A DNA stretch of 64,000 nt from CAYMZZ01 sp964395095 (GTDB lineage Bacteria > Bacteroidota > Bacteroidia > Chitinophagales > Chitinophagaceae). Under the pieces are notes generated by a model. The model was not told the DNA's origin. It did not search any database and saw only the letters and a list, made by a program, of their open reading frames with translations. Shown here one piece after another: positions 9,616-18,699 of the stretch; the stretch's first letter is position 1, and each line of letters opens with the position of its first letter. The stretch lies in the NCBI GenBank assembly GCA_964395095.1, contig CAYMZZ010000007.1, positions 186,001-250,000 on the forward strand, in the 5' to 3' direction. A program made the translations under genes and the position numbers.

Positions 9616-11052
9616 ATGAACGAAAAACCTAATCAAACCCTGCGCACGCCGGCGCAGTTGCACGGATCGGCTTCCGAGCAGCCTATCATTATCGGCCTCG
9701 ACATAGGCACTACCAAGATTGCCGTGATTGCAGGCCGTAAAAACGAATTTGGCAAGCTGGAGATTCTTGGTTTTGGAAAGGCGAATTCCAACGGGGTAAA
9801 GCACGGACAGGTACTGAATATCGATGAAACCATTAAGGCTATCCGTACCGCGCTCGACAATTGTTTTGCCTCCAATCCCAATCTCGATATCCGGGATGTG
9901 TATGTAGGTATTGCCGGCCATCATATCAAGAGCCTTCAAACCAGGGGAGATATTGTAAGGCAGGCCACGGATAACGAAATTTCGCAGAAGGAAATTGATC
10001 AGCTTATAGCCGATCAGTACAAAACCTACATTCCGGCAGGCGATCAGATCATCGATGTGATACCACAGGAGTTCACGGTCGATAATTTTCAGAATATCCC
10101 CAACCCGATTGGATATGGCGGCGTGAAAGTAGGCGCTAATTTCCATATCATCACGGGCGACAAGAATGCGATCCGCAATATCAACCGCAGCGTGGAAAAA
10201 GCGGGTTTGCATACCAAGGACCTGGTACTGCAACCGCTCGCCAGCTCATCGGCCGTTATGGCCCAGGAAGATCTGGAAGCCGGCGTGGCTATCGTGGATA
10301 TTGGCGGCGGCACCACCGACCTGGCCGTTTTTTATGAAGGTATTCTGAAGCATACTGCGGTTATTCCCTTTGCGGGCGAAAATATCACCAACGATATCAA
10401 GACCGGCCTCGGTGTATTGAAAACGCAGGCCGAGCAAATGAAAGTGCAGTTTGGCAGCGCCCTGTCGAATGAAGCCAATACGAATGCGTATATCACCATA
10501 CCCGGTCTGCGGGGTATGCCTGCCAAGGAAGTAAGCGTAAAGAACCTGGCCAGCATCATCCAGGCAAGAATGAGCGAGATACTCGATTTTGTAACCTATC
10601 ACCTCAAACAGGTAGGGCTCGACAACCGTTGCCTCAACGGCGGTGTGGTACTTACCGGTGGCGGATCGCAATTGCGACACCTCATTCAGTTGACGGAATA
10701 TGTAACCGGTTTGCCGGCAAGGATCGGATTCCCCAACGAACACCTGGCGGCAGGACATATTGAGGAACTGGCAAGACCCACTTATTCTACCTGTATTGGA
10801 CTTATTCTGAAAGGTTACGACGACTATGAGCATAACCGCAAGCAGTTTGAAACCGAATACCGGAAAGTGGATGTGCCACAACATTTGCGCCAGGCAGAAA
10901 AAGAAGAAGTGCTGGTAGGCGATGAAGAGGAGATGATAGAGGCAGAGGTGCAGAAAGTAACCCGGCAGCGCCGCAGCCTGAATAATTTCTGGGGAAAATT
11001 CAAGGACGGAATTATTGATTTGTTTAAGGAGGAAGAGGATAAGAAGTTGTGA
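9616..11052 (+). CDS. ftsA: Cell division protein FtsA
   Basis: FtsA is the actin-like ATPase that tethers FtsZ to the membrane. The 478-residue protein has phosphate-1 loop LDIGTTKIAV near residue 29, the phosphate-2 motif DIGGGTTD at 228-235, and adenosine-loop LTGGGSQL. The C-terminus NNFWGKFKDGIIDLF is an amphipathic helix of the membrane-targeting type, followed by an acidic tail. The roughly 60-residue charged linker before that helix is longer than in E. coli. ATG at 9616 is 20 bases after ftsQ. Confidence 0.95.
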   Translation: MNEKPNQTLRTPAQLHGSASEQPIIIGLDIGTTKIAVIAGRKNEFGKLEILGFGKANSNGVKHGQVLNIDETIKAIRTALDNCFASNPNLDIRDVYVGIAGHHIKSLQTRGDIVRQATDNEISQKEIDQLIADQYKTYIPAGDQIIDVIPQEFTVDNFQNIPNPIGYGGVKVGANFHIITGDKNAIRNINRSVEKAGLHTKDLVLQPLASSSAVMAQEDLEAGVAIVDIGGGTTDLAVFYEGILKHTAVIPFAGENITNDIKTGLGVLKTQAEQMKVQFGSALSNEANTNAYITIPGLRGMPAKEVSVKNLASIIQARMSEILDFVTYHLKQVGLDNRCLNGGVVLTGGGSQLRHLIQLTEYVTGLPARIGFPNEHLAAGHIEELARPTYSTCIGLILKGYDDYEHNRKQFETEYRKVDVPQHLRQAEKEEVLVGDEEEMIEAEVQKVTRQRRSLNNFWGKFKDGIIDLFKEEEDKKL

Positions 11053-11227
11053 GTAGTAAGTAGTAAGTTGTAAGTTGGTATTTGTTATTATGATATTGTG
11101 ATTTTTTATTGGTATTGTACTTAATACTTAAAACTTAAGACTTATAACTTAAAACTTCAACCTTAAACAGTTCAACGATTCAACGAATCAACAATTCAAC
11201 GAATCAACTTCACAAAACCCAACAAAC
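11053..11227 (+). repeat. Inverted-repeat gap, ftsA-ftsZ
   Basis: The left arm at about 11053-11080 has AGTAGTAAGTTGTAAGTT units. The right arm at about 11121-11162 has ACTTAAAACTTATAAC units. A second C/A-rich block at about 11165-11208, built on TTCAACGATTCAACGAAT, follows the right arm without a left partner here; the same unit forms a full pair at 18340-18692. The blocks end about 20 bases before the ftsZ ATG. Confidence 0.8.
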
Positions 11228-13207
11228 ATGATACATTTTGATTTGCCCAAAGAGAAATCATCTATCATCAAGGTAATTGGTGTAGGTGGTGGTGGTGGCA
11301 ATGCTGTCAACCACATGCACGAGCAGAAGATAGAGGGCGTCAATTTTATAATTTGCAATACCGATGCGCAGGCTTTGGCCAAGAGTGGAATACCGAATCG
11401 TGTGCAGCTCGGTCCGCATCTTACACAGGGCCTTGGTGCCGGCGCCAATCCCGAAATCGGTCGCCAGGCAACCGAAGAGTCGCTGGAAGAGATCAAGCGC
11501 ATACTGGAAGTGAATACCAAGATGGCCTTTATTACGGCCGGCATGGGTGGTGGTACCGGTACCGGTGGCGCCCCCATCATCGCCAAGATTTGTAAGGACC
11601 TGGGCATTCTCACTGTGGGAATCGTTACCACTCCATTTACGTATGAAGGTCGCAAGCGGCAGTTGCAGGCCGAGGAAGGCATCAAGGTACTGAAGGGGTA
11701 TGTAGATACCCTGCTGGTGATCAGCAACGATAAATTGCGTCACCAGTTTGGCAACCTCAAAATGCGGGAAGCTTTTGAAAGGGCCGATAATGTGCTGGCT
11801 ACGGCGGCCAAGTGTATCACCGATGTCATCAACAGCACCGGTCAGATCAACGTGGACTTTGCGGATGTATGTACCGTGATGCGCAATGGTGGTGTGGCCA
11901 TCCTGGGCAGCGCGGCTGTGGCCGGCGAAAATCGTGCCCACAAAGCTATCGAAGAAGCGATGAATTCGCCCTTGCTCAACGACAGCGATATCCGTGGCGC
12001 CAAGTGGATACTGATCAATATCAACTCCGCCGAAGGTGAATCGGAATTCACGATGGACGAAGTGGAAGTGATACAGAGTTACCTGCTGAGTCGCGCGGGC
12101 GAGGGTACGGATGTAATCATGGGTCTGGGCTATGATAATACGCTTGGCGAAAAGATCGGCATTACCCTTATTGCCACCGGCTTTGAATACAAGGATCCCT
12201 TTGTTGCTGTGAAGCAGGTAAAAACGGAGAAATCCGATAAGGAAGATAAGATCGTGATGGTGCTGGGTGAGCCCACCCGGGAGGAAGCGAAAAAGGAGGA
12301 AGCGAAAACAGAAGAGACGACTGCCGTGGCGGATAAGGTCATGCCCGTCAACGATGAGCTGGCTCCCAGGCTGGTAGAGGAATTGCCGGTGGCGGATGCG
12401 CCCATGCCGGGTATGCAGGATATTTATCATGCCGATTATATCCGCGACGAAGAGCCCGTGATCCTCTTTACCCTGGGTGAGGAGAAGAAGGAGCTGGGAA
12501 AAATACCTGGTAATTCTACGAAAGAAAATGCGGAAAATACTGTTGATAAATTGTGGCTGAAGTCTTCTGATGATATGCTACATTCGACAACTCAAGCCCA
12601 ATCCGCTCATCCTTCTGAAGCCGAATCTCCATCTCCTTTCCGAAAACCGGAAGAAAACAGGAATAGCAACTCATCGCAAAATAAAAGCCCGAACCGGCCA
12701 GCGGCCGCGGGAGGGTATCTGGCCAGACCATCCAATATCTACGCAGAATCGAAAGCAGAGGCTGCTGCCTCCAAACCTTCTGTAGAAGAGCCGGTTCCTT
12801 CACCACGTGTTGCCGCACCGGCTGATGATGACATCAGCGACATGCAAATGCAACTGGTAGAAAGGAATGACATTCCAGCGGCGGATATGCCGTTGGCCCA
12901 TCATGCTCAGCCACCTTTAGCCACCACGGTTGAGGATCCGCCGATGGCGGACGAAGCCGAAGAGCAAAAACGTAGGGCGGCCGAACGACTGCACAAGTTG
13001 CGCAACTTGTCATTCAATGTTAACGGCGCAGACCCGAATAATGAGTTTGAGACAGTGCCGGCCTATATCCGCCGCAATATGGAATTGTATAACCAGGCCA
13101 GCCCGGTGGAGCAATTCTATAGTAATTATGAAGTAAGAAAAGACGATAAGAACCAGACTCAGATCAGCACTCTCAATACCTTTTTGGACGGGCAAAAACC
13201 CGACTAA
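11228..13207 (+). CDS. ftsZ: Cell division protein FtsZ, long C-terminal linker
   Basis: FtsZ is the tubulin-like GTPase that forms the division ring. The GTP-binding signature GGGTGTG is at 107-113, the GVGGGGGNAVNHM loop at 18-30, and the T7-loop region follows NVDFADV. The conserved core ends near residue 320. The remaining roughly 330 residues are low in hydrophobics and rich in acidic residues, proline and serine. This linker is far longer than the roughly 50 residues in E. coli and is followed by a possible partner-binding tail ending in STLNTFLDGQKPD. The ATG at 11228 gives the normal core start. Two terminators follow the stop, closing the dcw operon. Confidence 0.96.
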   Translation: MIHFDLPKEKSSIIKVIGVGGGGGNAVNHMHEQKIEGVNFIICNTDAQALAKSGIPNRVQLGPHLTQGLGAGANPEIGRQATEESLEEIKRILEVNTKMAFITAGMGGGTGTGGAPIIAKICKDLGILTVGIVTTPFTYEGRKRQLQAEEGIKVLKGYVDTLLVISNDKLRHQFGNLKMREAFERADNVLATAAKCITDVINSTGQINVDFADVCTVMRNGGVAILGSAAVAGENRAHKAIEEAMNSPLLNDSDIRGAKWILININSAEGESEFTMDEVEVIQSYLLSRAGEGTDVIMGLGYDNTLGEKIGITLIATGFEYKDPFVAVKQVKTEKSDKEDKIVMVLGEPTREEAKKEEAKTEETTAVADKVMPVNDELAPRLVEELPVADAPMPGMQDIYHADYIRDEEPVILFTLGEEKKELGKIPGNSTKENAENTVDKLWLKSSDDMLHSTTQAQSAHPSEAESPSPFRKPEENRNSNSSQNKSPNRPAAAGGYLARPSNIYAESKAEAAASKPSVEEPVPSPRVAAPADDDISDMQMQLVERNDIPAADMPLAHHAQPPLATTVEDPPMADEAEEQKRRAAERLHKLRNLSFNVNGADPNNEFETVPAYIRRNMELYNQASPVEQFYSNYEVRKDDKNQTQISTLNTFLDGQKPD

Positions 13208-13208
13208 A

Positions 13209-13233
13209 CCCCTGCTCCGTGCAGGGGCTTTTT
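13209..13233 (+). terminator. Intrinsic terminator 1 after ftsZ
   Basis: A perfect 7-bp GC-rich stem CCCCTGC/GCAGGGG with a five-base loop is followed by CTTTTT. It begins two bases after the ftsZ stop codon and should end the dcw transcript. Confidence 0.9.
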
Positions 13234-13276
13234 CGTTCCAATGAAGCCTTGCTAAACGGCCGTGTTTTTAGTTGTT

Positions 13277-13303
13277 CCCCGGTGTTCGCACCGGGGTTTT
13301 TTT
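13277..13303 (+). terminator. Intrinsic terminator 2 after ftsZ
   Basis: A perfect 8-bp stem CCCCGGTG/CACCGGGG closed by a TTCG tetraloop is followed by seven T. It lies 44 bases after the first terminator and in the same direction, giving a tandem stop before the convergent ABC genes. On the other strand the hairpin is not followed by a T run, so it is probably one-directional. Confidence 0.9.
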
Positions 13304-13305
13304 GT

Positions 13306-14106
13306 CTACAGGTCGTCGTATTTGTATTTCCTCACGCTAAGCCAGATGTACAGGCTGGCAAAAGCCAATGTCGCGATCAACATCACGGATTGAGACGGCA
13401 TATCGGTCATCAGTTTTTCCATGAAAGGGAATACAATCAGCGAATCGGCCGCCTGCAGGGGGAGAAAAAATCCCAATTGCGGATGCACTTCGCGCAGCAG
13501 CCACCAGAGCAACCATTCGAGTATCAAACCGTAAGTAAAAAACACAATGATGGCGATGCCGCTGCGGCGAAACAGGGTGGCCAGCAGCAGGGCAAACATC
13601 AGGTACACAAAACTCTGGACAAAGCAATAGAACAAATAGTAAGACCCTCCAAAGTCAATGGTGGTACCCGTAACCTGAAACATAATGAGCGTGGCTACCA
13701 GGTTCATAAACGTAATCACCAGCGACATGGCTACGATGAGGCCGATCTTGGTATAAATAAAAGTTTCCCGTTTCCAGCCATCAATAATATTCTGGCGATG
13801 GGTTTTAAAGTTTACTTCGTTGATGAAAAGATTAATGATAATCATCCCCGGCAGGTAGAGCAGGAAGCTGGTCCAGAACATGACGGTACGCCAGATATTG
13901 GAAGGCGTGAATAAATTCAGCATATCATTGGCTTCGGACGACTGGCCATTGGTCATCGCCCGCTGGATTTCGCCCAGCACCTGCATATAGATATAGTAGA
14001 AGATATAGATGATCACTACGATACCCAGGAGATACAAGATAGAGAACACCTGGAATACCCGGTAATGGCGGATTTTCATCCATTCAATTTGAAGATTGCG
14101 CAGCAT
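13306..14106 (-). CDS. ABC-2 type transporter permease
   Basis: This 266-residue protein has about six hydrophobic membrane segments and no export signal. The first segment follows a short cytoplasmic start with EWMKIRHYRVF, a pattern common in ABC-2 permeases of the bacitracin or NatB type. It is the downstream partner of the ATP-binding gene at 14131-15057, with a 24-base gap, so the two form one exporter operon. The substrate cannot be told from sequence; peptide antibiotics, sodium or lipids are all possible in this group. Its 3' end meets the dcw terminators. Confidence 0.85.
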   Translation of the reverse strand: MLRNLQIEWMKIRHYRVFQVFSILYLLGIVVIIYIFYYIYMQVLGEIQRAMTNGQSSEANDMLNLFTPSNIWRTVMFWTSFLLYLPGMIIINLFINEVNFKTHRQNIIDGWKRETFIYTKIGLIVAMSLVITFMNLVATLIMFQVTGTTIDFGGSYYLFYCFVQSFVYLMFALLLATLFRRSGIAIIVFFTYGLILEWLLWWLLREVHPQLGFFLPLQAADSLIVFPFMEKLMTDMPSQSVMLIATLAFASLYIWLSVRKYKYDDL

Positions 14107-14130
14107 ATAATGAGTTTGTTGGGGTTAAGT

Positions 14131-15057
14131 TTAGCGATCGCTGGTATTGCCGGTGATTTCGAGGAATCTTTTTTCCAGTGTTTTTCGTTTCAGGCTGAGA
14201 TGATTCAGCACGATGCCTTTGTCGAAACAGAAGCGGTTAAGTTCGGTGGCATTCAGGCTGGCATCGCAGGTCACGCAGAGGATATTGTCGCGACCAACAA
14301 TACTTTGGACGCCTGTTATCGCTTCGAGGCTCTGCCGCAGCAGATCCATATTGTCCGCTGCCAGGTCCACTTCTATAATAGCGGTTGCACTGGTCTCCGG
14401 GCTATGGTCGAGCACGGCTGCCACAGTGCCGGAGGTTTTGAGGATTCCTTTTTGAATGATGGCTACGTGGGTACACACACGCTCCACTTCATCGAGAATA
14501 TGGCTGGCCATGATGATGGTCTTTCCATCGCGGTTCAGCTTCCGAATCAGTTCTCTGATTTCGGCGATACCGGCAGGATCCAGGCCATTGGTGGGTTCAT
14601 CAAAAACCATAATATCCGGATCGCCCAGCAGGGTGGATGCGATGGCCAGGCGTTGCTTCATGCCGAGCGAATAGGTGCTGAATTTGGAATCTTTGCGCGC
14701 CGTCAGGTTTACGATTTCAAGCACCCTGGGTATATCTTCCTTTCCCCGCTGCTTGATGGCCGCGGCTATTTCGAGGTTTTGCTGGCCGGTAAGGTAATGG
14801 TAGAAATTCGGTGTTTCCAGCAGGGTGCCAATAAGCTTCCGTTGTTCATGACTGCCGGGTTGGCCATTCCACAGAAAACTACCGGAACTGGCTTTGAGTA
14901 TATCCATCACGATGCCGAGCAGGGTGGTTTTGCCACTGCCATTGGGCCCCAGGATACCATATACGCTACCGCGCGGCACATCAAATGACACTTCTTTCAG
15001 TGCCTGTACCTGGCCATAGTTCTTGGAAAGGTTTTGAATGGAAAGGACGGGGTGCAT
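14131..15057 (-). CDS. ABC transporter ATP-binding protein
   Basis: This is the ATPase of the exporter, 308 residues. Walker A GPNGSGKTT is near residues 37-45, the signature YSLGMKQRLAIA is in the middle, and Walker B VFDEPTNGLDP follows, with the switch histidine in MASHILDE. After the roughly 220-residue nucleotide-binding domain there is an 80-residue C-terminal extension like those of the CcmA/NatA/BcrA group. The permease gene follows directly. Confidence 0.92.
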   Translation of the reverse strand: MHPVLSIQNLSKNYGQVQALKEVSFDVPRGSVYGILGPNGSGKTTLLGIVMDILKASSGSFLWNGQPGSHEQRKLIGTLLETPNFYHYLTGQQNLEIAAAIKQRGKEDIPRVLEIVNLTARKDSKFSTYSLGMKQRLAIASTLLGDPDIMVFDEPTNGLDPAGIAEIRELIRKLNRDGKTIIMASHILDEVERVCTHVAIIQKGILKTSGTVAAVLDHSPETSATAIIEVDLAADNMDLLRQSLEAITGVQSIVGRDNILCVTCDASLNATELNRFCFDKGIVLNHLSLKRKTLEKRFLEITGNTSDR

Positions 15058-15210
15058 GTAAAAAAATTTGGGAATTTGTGTATTTGGGTATTTGTGAATT
15101 CATCCGGATAGGCCTGATGAATGGGTTAGACGCCTGCTTCAGACCTCAGGTTACGCCTCAAAGTAGTAAAATCTTACTGGAATCCCCAACAACATCATCT
15201 CCGTTCATCA
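15058..15210. other. Short intergenic region with TATTTGGG-like run
   Basis: Bases 15064-15100 repeat TATTTGGGTATTTGTGAATT-like units, resembling the G/T-rich left arms seen elsewhere, but no C/A-rich partner was found in this gap. No gene or terminator was seen. Confidence 0.4.
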
Positions 15211-16194
15211 TTATTTCAATTTATCCGCCTTTACGCCTTCCATGGTAATCTTCACCGGCTTGATCTTTCCCTCTGCGTCAAACTCCATCAGGTCGATACA
15301 GGTTTCGCGGCTGTTGCCATCCGTTTCGGTGAGGGGGCGGCGATGATACACGATATACCAGTTCCCGCTTTCGGGTGATTGTATCACGGAATGATGTCCT
15401 GCCCCGGTGGCGATGGCGGGGTCCTGTTGCAGGATCCTGGCTTCTCTTTTGAAGGGGCCAAAGGGGGAATCGGCAATGGCATAGGCCACGCTGTAGTTGG
15501 GGCCGGTCCACCCACCTTCGCTCCACATAAAATAATAGCGGCCGTCTTTGCGGAACATGATCGGCCCTTCCACATAACCTTCAGGGGTAATTTCTTTAAA
15601 GAGGCTTCCATCGTCGAATGGCCGGATGCCTGTGAAATCATCTTTCAGTCTCGCGATATTGCAGTGGCGCCAACCGCCATAAATAATATACCAGCTTCCA
15701 TCCTGATCCTGAAACACAAATTGATCAATAGGTTGCGCGCCATTATGGAAGCGATCGATCAGGGGTTTGCCCAGGTAGTCGCGAAAAGGTCCGGCCGGGT
15801 TGTCGGATACGGCAACGCCGATGCCACCTGTTTCGGCATCGCTTTGAATATCATTGGCGGCAAAGAACAGAAAGTACTGATCGCCGTTCTTCACAGCGGC
15901 AGGGGCCCACAGGGCCCGGCGTGCCCAGCGTATGGCCGATGTATCGATGATGCGCGCATGCTTTTCCCATTTCACCAGGTTGCGGGAGGAGAAGGCATCC
16001 ATAAATACCTGCTTATTGTAGGGGGCCGAATAAGTGGGATAGATCCAGTATCGCTTACCAAAAATAACGGCTTCCGGATCGGCATACCATCCCGGAAAAA
16101 CCGGGTTGCCACTCATGCGGCTGCTCTTGCAGGCGCCGAAAGCTATCAATATCGAAACCAATAAACCGTAAATGCCTACGTTTTTTTTATTCAT
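15211..16194 (-). CDS. Glycoside hydrolase family 43 lipoprotein
   Basis: The 327-residue protein starts with a lipoprotein signal ending at Cys22 (IAFGAC), so it should be anchored in the outer or inner membrane facing outward. The catalytic part looks like a five-blade GH43 propeller. It has the general base Asp39 in FPGWYADPEAV, the WAPAAVKNGDQYFLFF blade, and the EGP motif with the likely general acid near residue 206 in YVEGPIMF. GH43 enzymes cut arabinan or xylan side chains. A weak promoter (TTG, 19 bases, TAATTTTA) lies just upstream. No SusC/SusD pair or other glycan-locus gene is next to it, except the DUF1080 gene upstream. Confidence 0.88.
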   Translation of the reverse strand: MNKKNVGIYGLLVSILIAFGACKSSRMSGNPVFPGWYADPEAVIFGKRYWIYPTYSAPYNKQVFMDAFSSRNLVKWEKHARIIDTSAIRWARRALWAPAAVKNGDQYFLFFAANDIQSDAETGGIGVAVSDNPAGPFRDYLGKPLIDRFHNGAQPIDQFVFQDQDGSWYIIYGGWRHCNIARLKDDFTGIRPFDDGSLFKEITPEGYVEGPIMFRKDGRYYFMWSEGGWTGPNYSVAYAIADSPFGPFKREARILQQDPAIATGAGHHSVIQSPESGNWYIVYHRRPLTETDGNSRETCIDLMEFDAEGKIKPVKITMEGVKADKLK

Positions 16195-16544
16195 ATCCTA
16201 TCGTAAAATTATTGCCATGTAATGGGGGCACAATTTTTTAATACCAATGTATCTGCGAAAAAATCTGCGATCATCTGCGGAACAAATCTGCGAAAATCTG
16301 CGGGAAACCCATCAGTTCTTTAAACCTGTTCAAAGTACGGGAGAGATTTCCCGCAGATTTGCGCAGATTTTGACGCAGATTTTGACGCAGATTTGCGCAG
16401 ATTTGCGCAGATTAGAGGATGTAGACTCGGGTACACGCCGTGAACCATAGTAGCATTGGAAAATAATCACTTTTTCAATGCATATCCTCTACTTTCATCT
16501 CTCCAAAACCTTGAACGTAAAACTTAAAACTTATAACTTAAAAC
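16195..16544. repeat. ATCTGCG inverted repeat and AAACTT arm
   Basis: This 350-base gap has no gene. A left arm at about 16247-16307 repeats ATCTGCGAAA and ends in GCGGGAAA. A right arm at about 16341-16412 starts with TTTCCCGCAGATTT and repeats CGCAGATTT. The arms are near reverse complements around a 33-base loop. A separate AAAACTTATAACTTA block at about 16510-16553 runs up to and into the stop codon of the DUF1080 gene. An apparent short reading frame at 16247-16450 is only the repeat itself. Confidence 0.85.
16204..16233 (-). promoter_or_regulatory. Possible promoter of the GH43 gene
   Basis: On the minus strand a TTG (16231-16233) is followed after 19 bases by TAATTTTA (16204-16211), one base from the Bacteroidetes TAnnTTTG -7 element. 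The start codon would be only a few bases downstream of the start site. The match is incomplete. Confidence 0.35.
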
Positions 16545-17315
16545 TTACAACTCTCTCAGCCATATATTCCTGAAACTAATCGGCTCACTCGGATCCCCAT
16601 GATCCTGTAACATGATAGCGCTGGCGCCATGCGCTTTTTTGTAATGGGGCTGACCTATATAGCGGGTAATGCCTTTTAGTTCCGTATTATTTTGTATCAA
16701 TACGCCATTGTGGATGGCGGTAATCCTGGCCGGGCTGATCAGTTTACCCTTTGCATCAAAGCGGGGGGCTGTCCAGATGATATCATAACTCTGCCAGGTA
16801 CCCGCGGGGGCACAGGCATTCGCAAGCGGGATATGTTGTTTGTAGATACTGCCGGCCTGTCCATTCACATAGGTTTCATTTTCATAATTATCCAGCACCT
16901 GTATTTCGTAACCATTATCGCCATCGCCGGTAAGGGCCAGGAATACGCCGCTATTGCCCCGGCTCTGTCCGCTGCCATGAATCACTTCGGGTATTTTCCA
17001 TTCGAGGTGCAATTGATAATCGAGAAATCGCCGTTTGGTTTGAATATTGCCCGTTCCTTTTTTTACAATGAAAGTCCCGTCGGCAACCGTCCATGCCGCC
17101 GGTTTACTGGTATCGCCACCCGATACCCATTCGTTCAAATTCTTTCCATCAAAAAGAACCAGCGCATCCGAAGGTGCGGGCGTGCACTGTGCCGTTCCTG
17201 TTACTTTTGGGGGTTTGGGTTCCCACTGTTCCGTATCTTTCGGGTCACCCTGACGGGCCTGGATGGTACCGGCAAAAATGAATAACAGCAGGGCGGATAA
17301 TAGCAACTTTTTCAT
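16545..17315 (-). CDS. Secreted DUF1080 (3-keto-disaccharide hydrolase-like) protein
   Basis: The 256-residue protein has a cleavable signal peptide (about residues 1-20, ending TIQA). One DUF1080 jelly-roll domain follows, beginning at ALVLFDGKNLNEW and ending SFRNIWLREL. These concanavalin-like folds include 3-keto-glycoside hydrolases and sugar-binding modules. Landmarks are GNSGVFL, YEIQVLDN and the C-terminal IMLQDHG. The substrate is unknown. Its stop codon lies within a simple-sequence repeat arm. A GH43 gene lies downstream on the same strand, which is consistent with a role in glycan breakdown. Confidence 0.85.
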   Translation of the reverse strand: MKKLLLSALLLFIFAGTIQARQGDPKDTEQWEPKPPKVTGTAQCTPAPSDALVLFDGKNLNEWVSGGDTSKPAAWTVADGTFIVKKGTGNIQTKRRFLDYQLHLEWKIPEVIHGSGQSRGNSGVFLALTGDGDNGYEIQVLDNYENETYVNGQAGSIYKQHIPLANACAPAGTWQSYDIIWTAPRFDAKGKLISPARITAIHNGVLIQNNTELKGITRYIGQPHYKKAHGASAIMLQDHGDPSEPISFRNIWLREL

Positions 17316-17427
17316 GGAGCTTTTGGTTATCGTTGAGTGAATGCGATAAAGTTAAGCGGATTCTCTTTTATCGGAAACAATAAATGCCCAAAGCTGTTAG
17401 ATATGATGTAAACACACAATTGATTGT

Positions 17428-18339
17428 ATGGCTACAGTTTTGATAACGGGAGGAACGGGACTGATAGGGTCAGCTATTACGGATAAATTACTGGAGAAAG
17501 GATACCAGGTGATCATACTGACCCGGTCGGCCAGGAATAGTAGCCGGCCCCAGCTTCGTTATGCTCAATGGGACCTGGAAAAAGGAACGATGGATGATTG
17601 GGCGATTCGCGAAGCGGATGCTATTATTCATTTGGCAGGCGCTGGCGTGGCAGACAGGCGATGGACCCAAAAGCGGAAGCAGGAAATCCGCGACAGCCGT
17701 GTGAACGCCGGCCGTCTCCTGGTAAAGAAATTGCAGGAAATTCCGAATACGGTGAGCGTATTTCTGAGTGCCTCCGCTATTGGCTGGTATGGTCCCGATC
17801 CGCAAATACCCAATCCCCGTCCGTTCACCGAAGAACAGCCGGCTGCCGGCGATTTTTTGGGAACCACCTGCCAGGCCTGGGAGGAATCGGTGAAACCCGC
17901 AGCCGCCATGGGCAAGCGGCTGGTGATCCTGCGTACAGGTATTGTCTTTAGCGACAAGGGCGGAGCGCTCAAAGAATTTCGGCAACCCGTAAAATGGGGA
18001 ATTGCGCCTATATTGGGTACCGGCAAGCAGGTAATGAGCTGGATTCATATCGACGACCTGGTGCGCATTTACCTGTTTGCGATGGAGAATAGCGAACTCA
18101 GCGGCATCTACAACGCGGTGGGCCCCGGGCCCAGCAGCAACCGTGAAATCATATTGCGTATAGCCCATCGCCTGAAAGGAAAATGGTATATTCCCATTCG
18201 GGTACCGGCTGGTTTACTGAAGCTGGTGCTTGGCGAAATGAGTATAGAAGTGCTGAAGAGCGCCACCGTGAGCAGCCGGAAAATAGAAAAAGCAGGATTT
18301 GTGTTTCATTATCAAACCCTGCCGTCGGCGGTAGAATGA
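17428..18339 (+). CDS. TIGR01777-type NAD(P)-dependent epimerase
   Basis: This 303-residue short-chain-dehydrogenase-like protein has the dinucleotide loop GGTGLIG at residues 8-14. It also has IIHLAGAGVADRRW, which is characteristic of the TIGR01777/YfcH group, and a C-terminal DUF1731-like part (LKLVLGEMSIEVLKSATV). The group is widespread, its substrate is unproved, and in some bacteria it is linked to division or plastid-type functions. It starts at ATG 17428, divergent from the DUF1080 gene with a 112-base gap. Nothing in the neighbourhood suggests a pathway. Confidence 0.85.
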   Translation: MATVLITGGTGLIGSAITDKLLEKGYQVIILTRSARNSSRPQLRYAQWDLEKGTMDDWAIREADAIIHLAGAGVADRRWTQKRKQEIRDSRVNAGRLLVKKLQEIPNTVSVFLSASAIGWYGPDPQIPNPRPFTEEQPAAGDFLGTTCQAWEESVKPAAAMGKRLVILRTGIVFSDKGGALKEFRQPVKWGIAPILGTGKQVMSWIHIDDLVRIYLFAMENSELSGIYNAVGPGPSSNREIILRIAHRLKGKWYIPIRVPAGLLKLVLGEMSIEVLKSATVSSRKIEKAGFVFHYQTLPSAVE

Positions 18340-18699
18340 GAGGACAAATTTGTTGATTTGTTGAATCGTTGAATCGTTGATTTGTTGAGTCGATGTATTG
18401 TTTAGTTGTTGACGTGTGTGCCAGTAGATTTATTCGATGATTTAAAGATTAATGGATTATAGATTGAATGTTTAGGAAGTAGTGCAGTATGGATTGTGCA
18501 CTCATGGGGCAATCCGGCAATCTTGAGTTCGAGTCCTATATTCACGGCCGTTGCAGGTTCTTGATATCATTTGCGGAAATAAAAATGAACTATTCTCAAT
18601 ACCACGCAAATAAAACCTAAAACCCCTCAACGCTTCAACAAATAAACGATTCAACGATTCAACAAATCAACAAATCAACAAATCAACAAATTCTCTCTC
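18340..18699. repeat. AATCAAC/GTTGATT inverted-repeat gap
   Basis: The left arm at about 18345-18395 repeats TTGTTGAATCG. The right arm at about 18626-18692 repeats AACAAATCAACAAATC and ends eight bases before the TTG start of the metzincin gene. The arms are near reverse complements, separated by about 230 bases with no gene. Bases around 18480-18560 look slightly tRNA-like but do not fold as one. Confidence 0.85.

Noticed and set aside
16247..16450. A 67-codon frame in the repeat gap
   Set aside because: It is made of ATCTGCG units and has no gene-like features. Frames at 45207-45392, 28216-28404 and 61826-62017 were rejected for the same reason.
18480..18560. A tRNA-like stretch with GAGTTCGAGTCC and a CAT triplet
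   Set aside because: The T stem does not pair, no acceptor stem closes it and the D arm is missing. It is at best a decayed fragment.
18626..18692. A CRISPR-like series of 8-base units
   Set aside because: The units are tandem without spacers and belong to the inverted-repeat arm.
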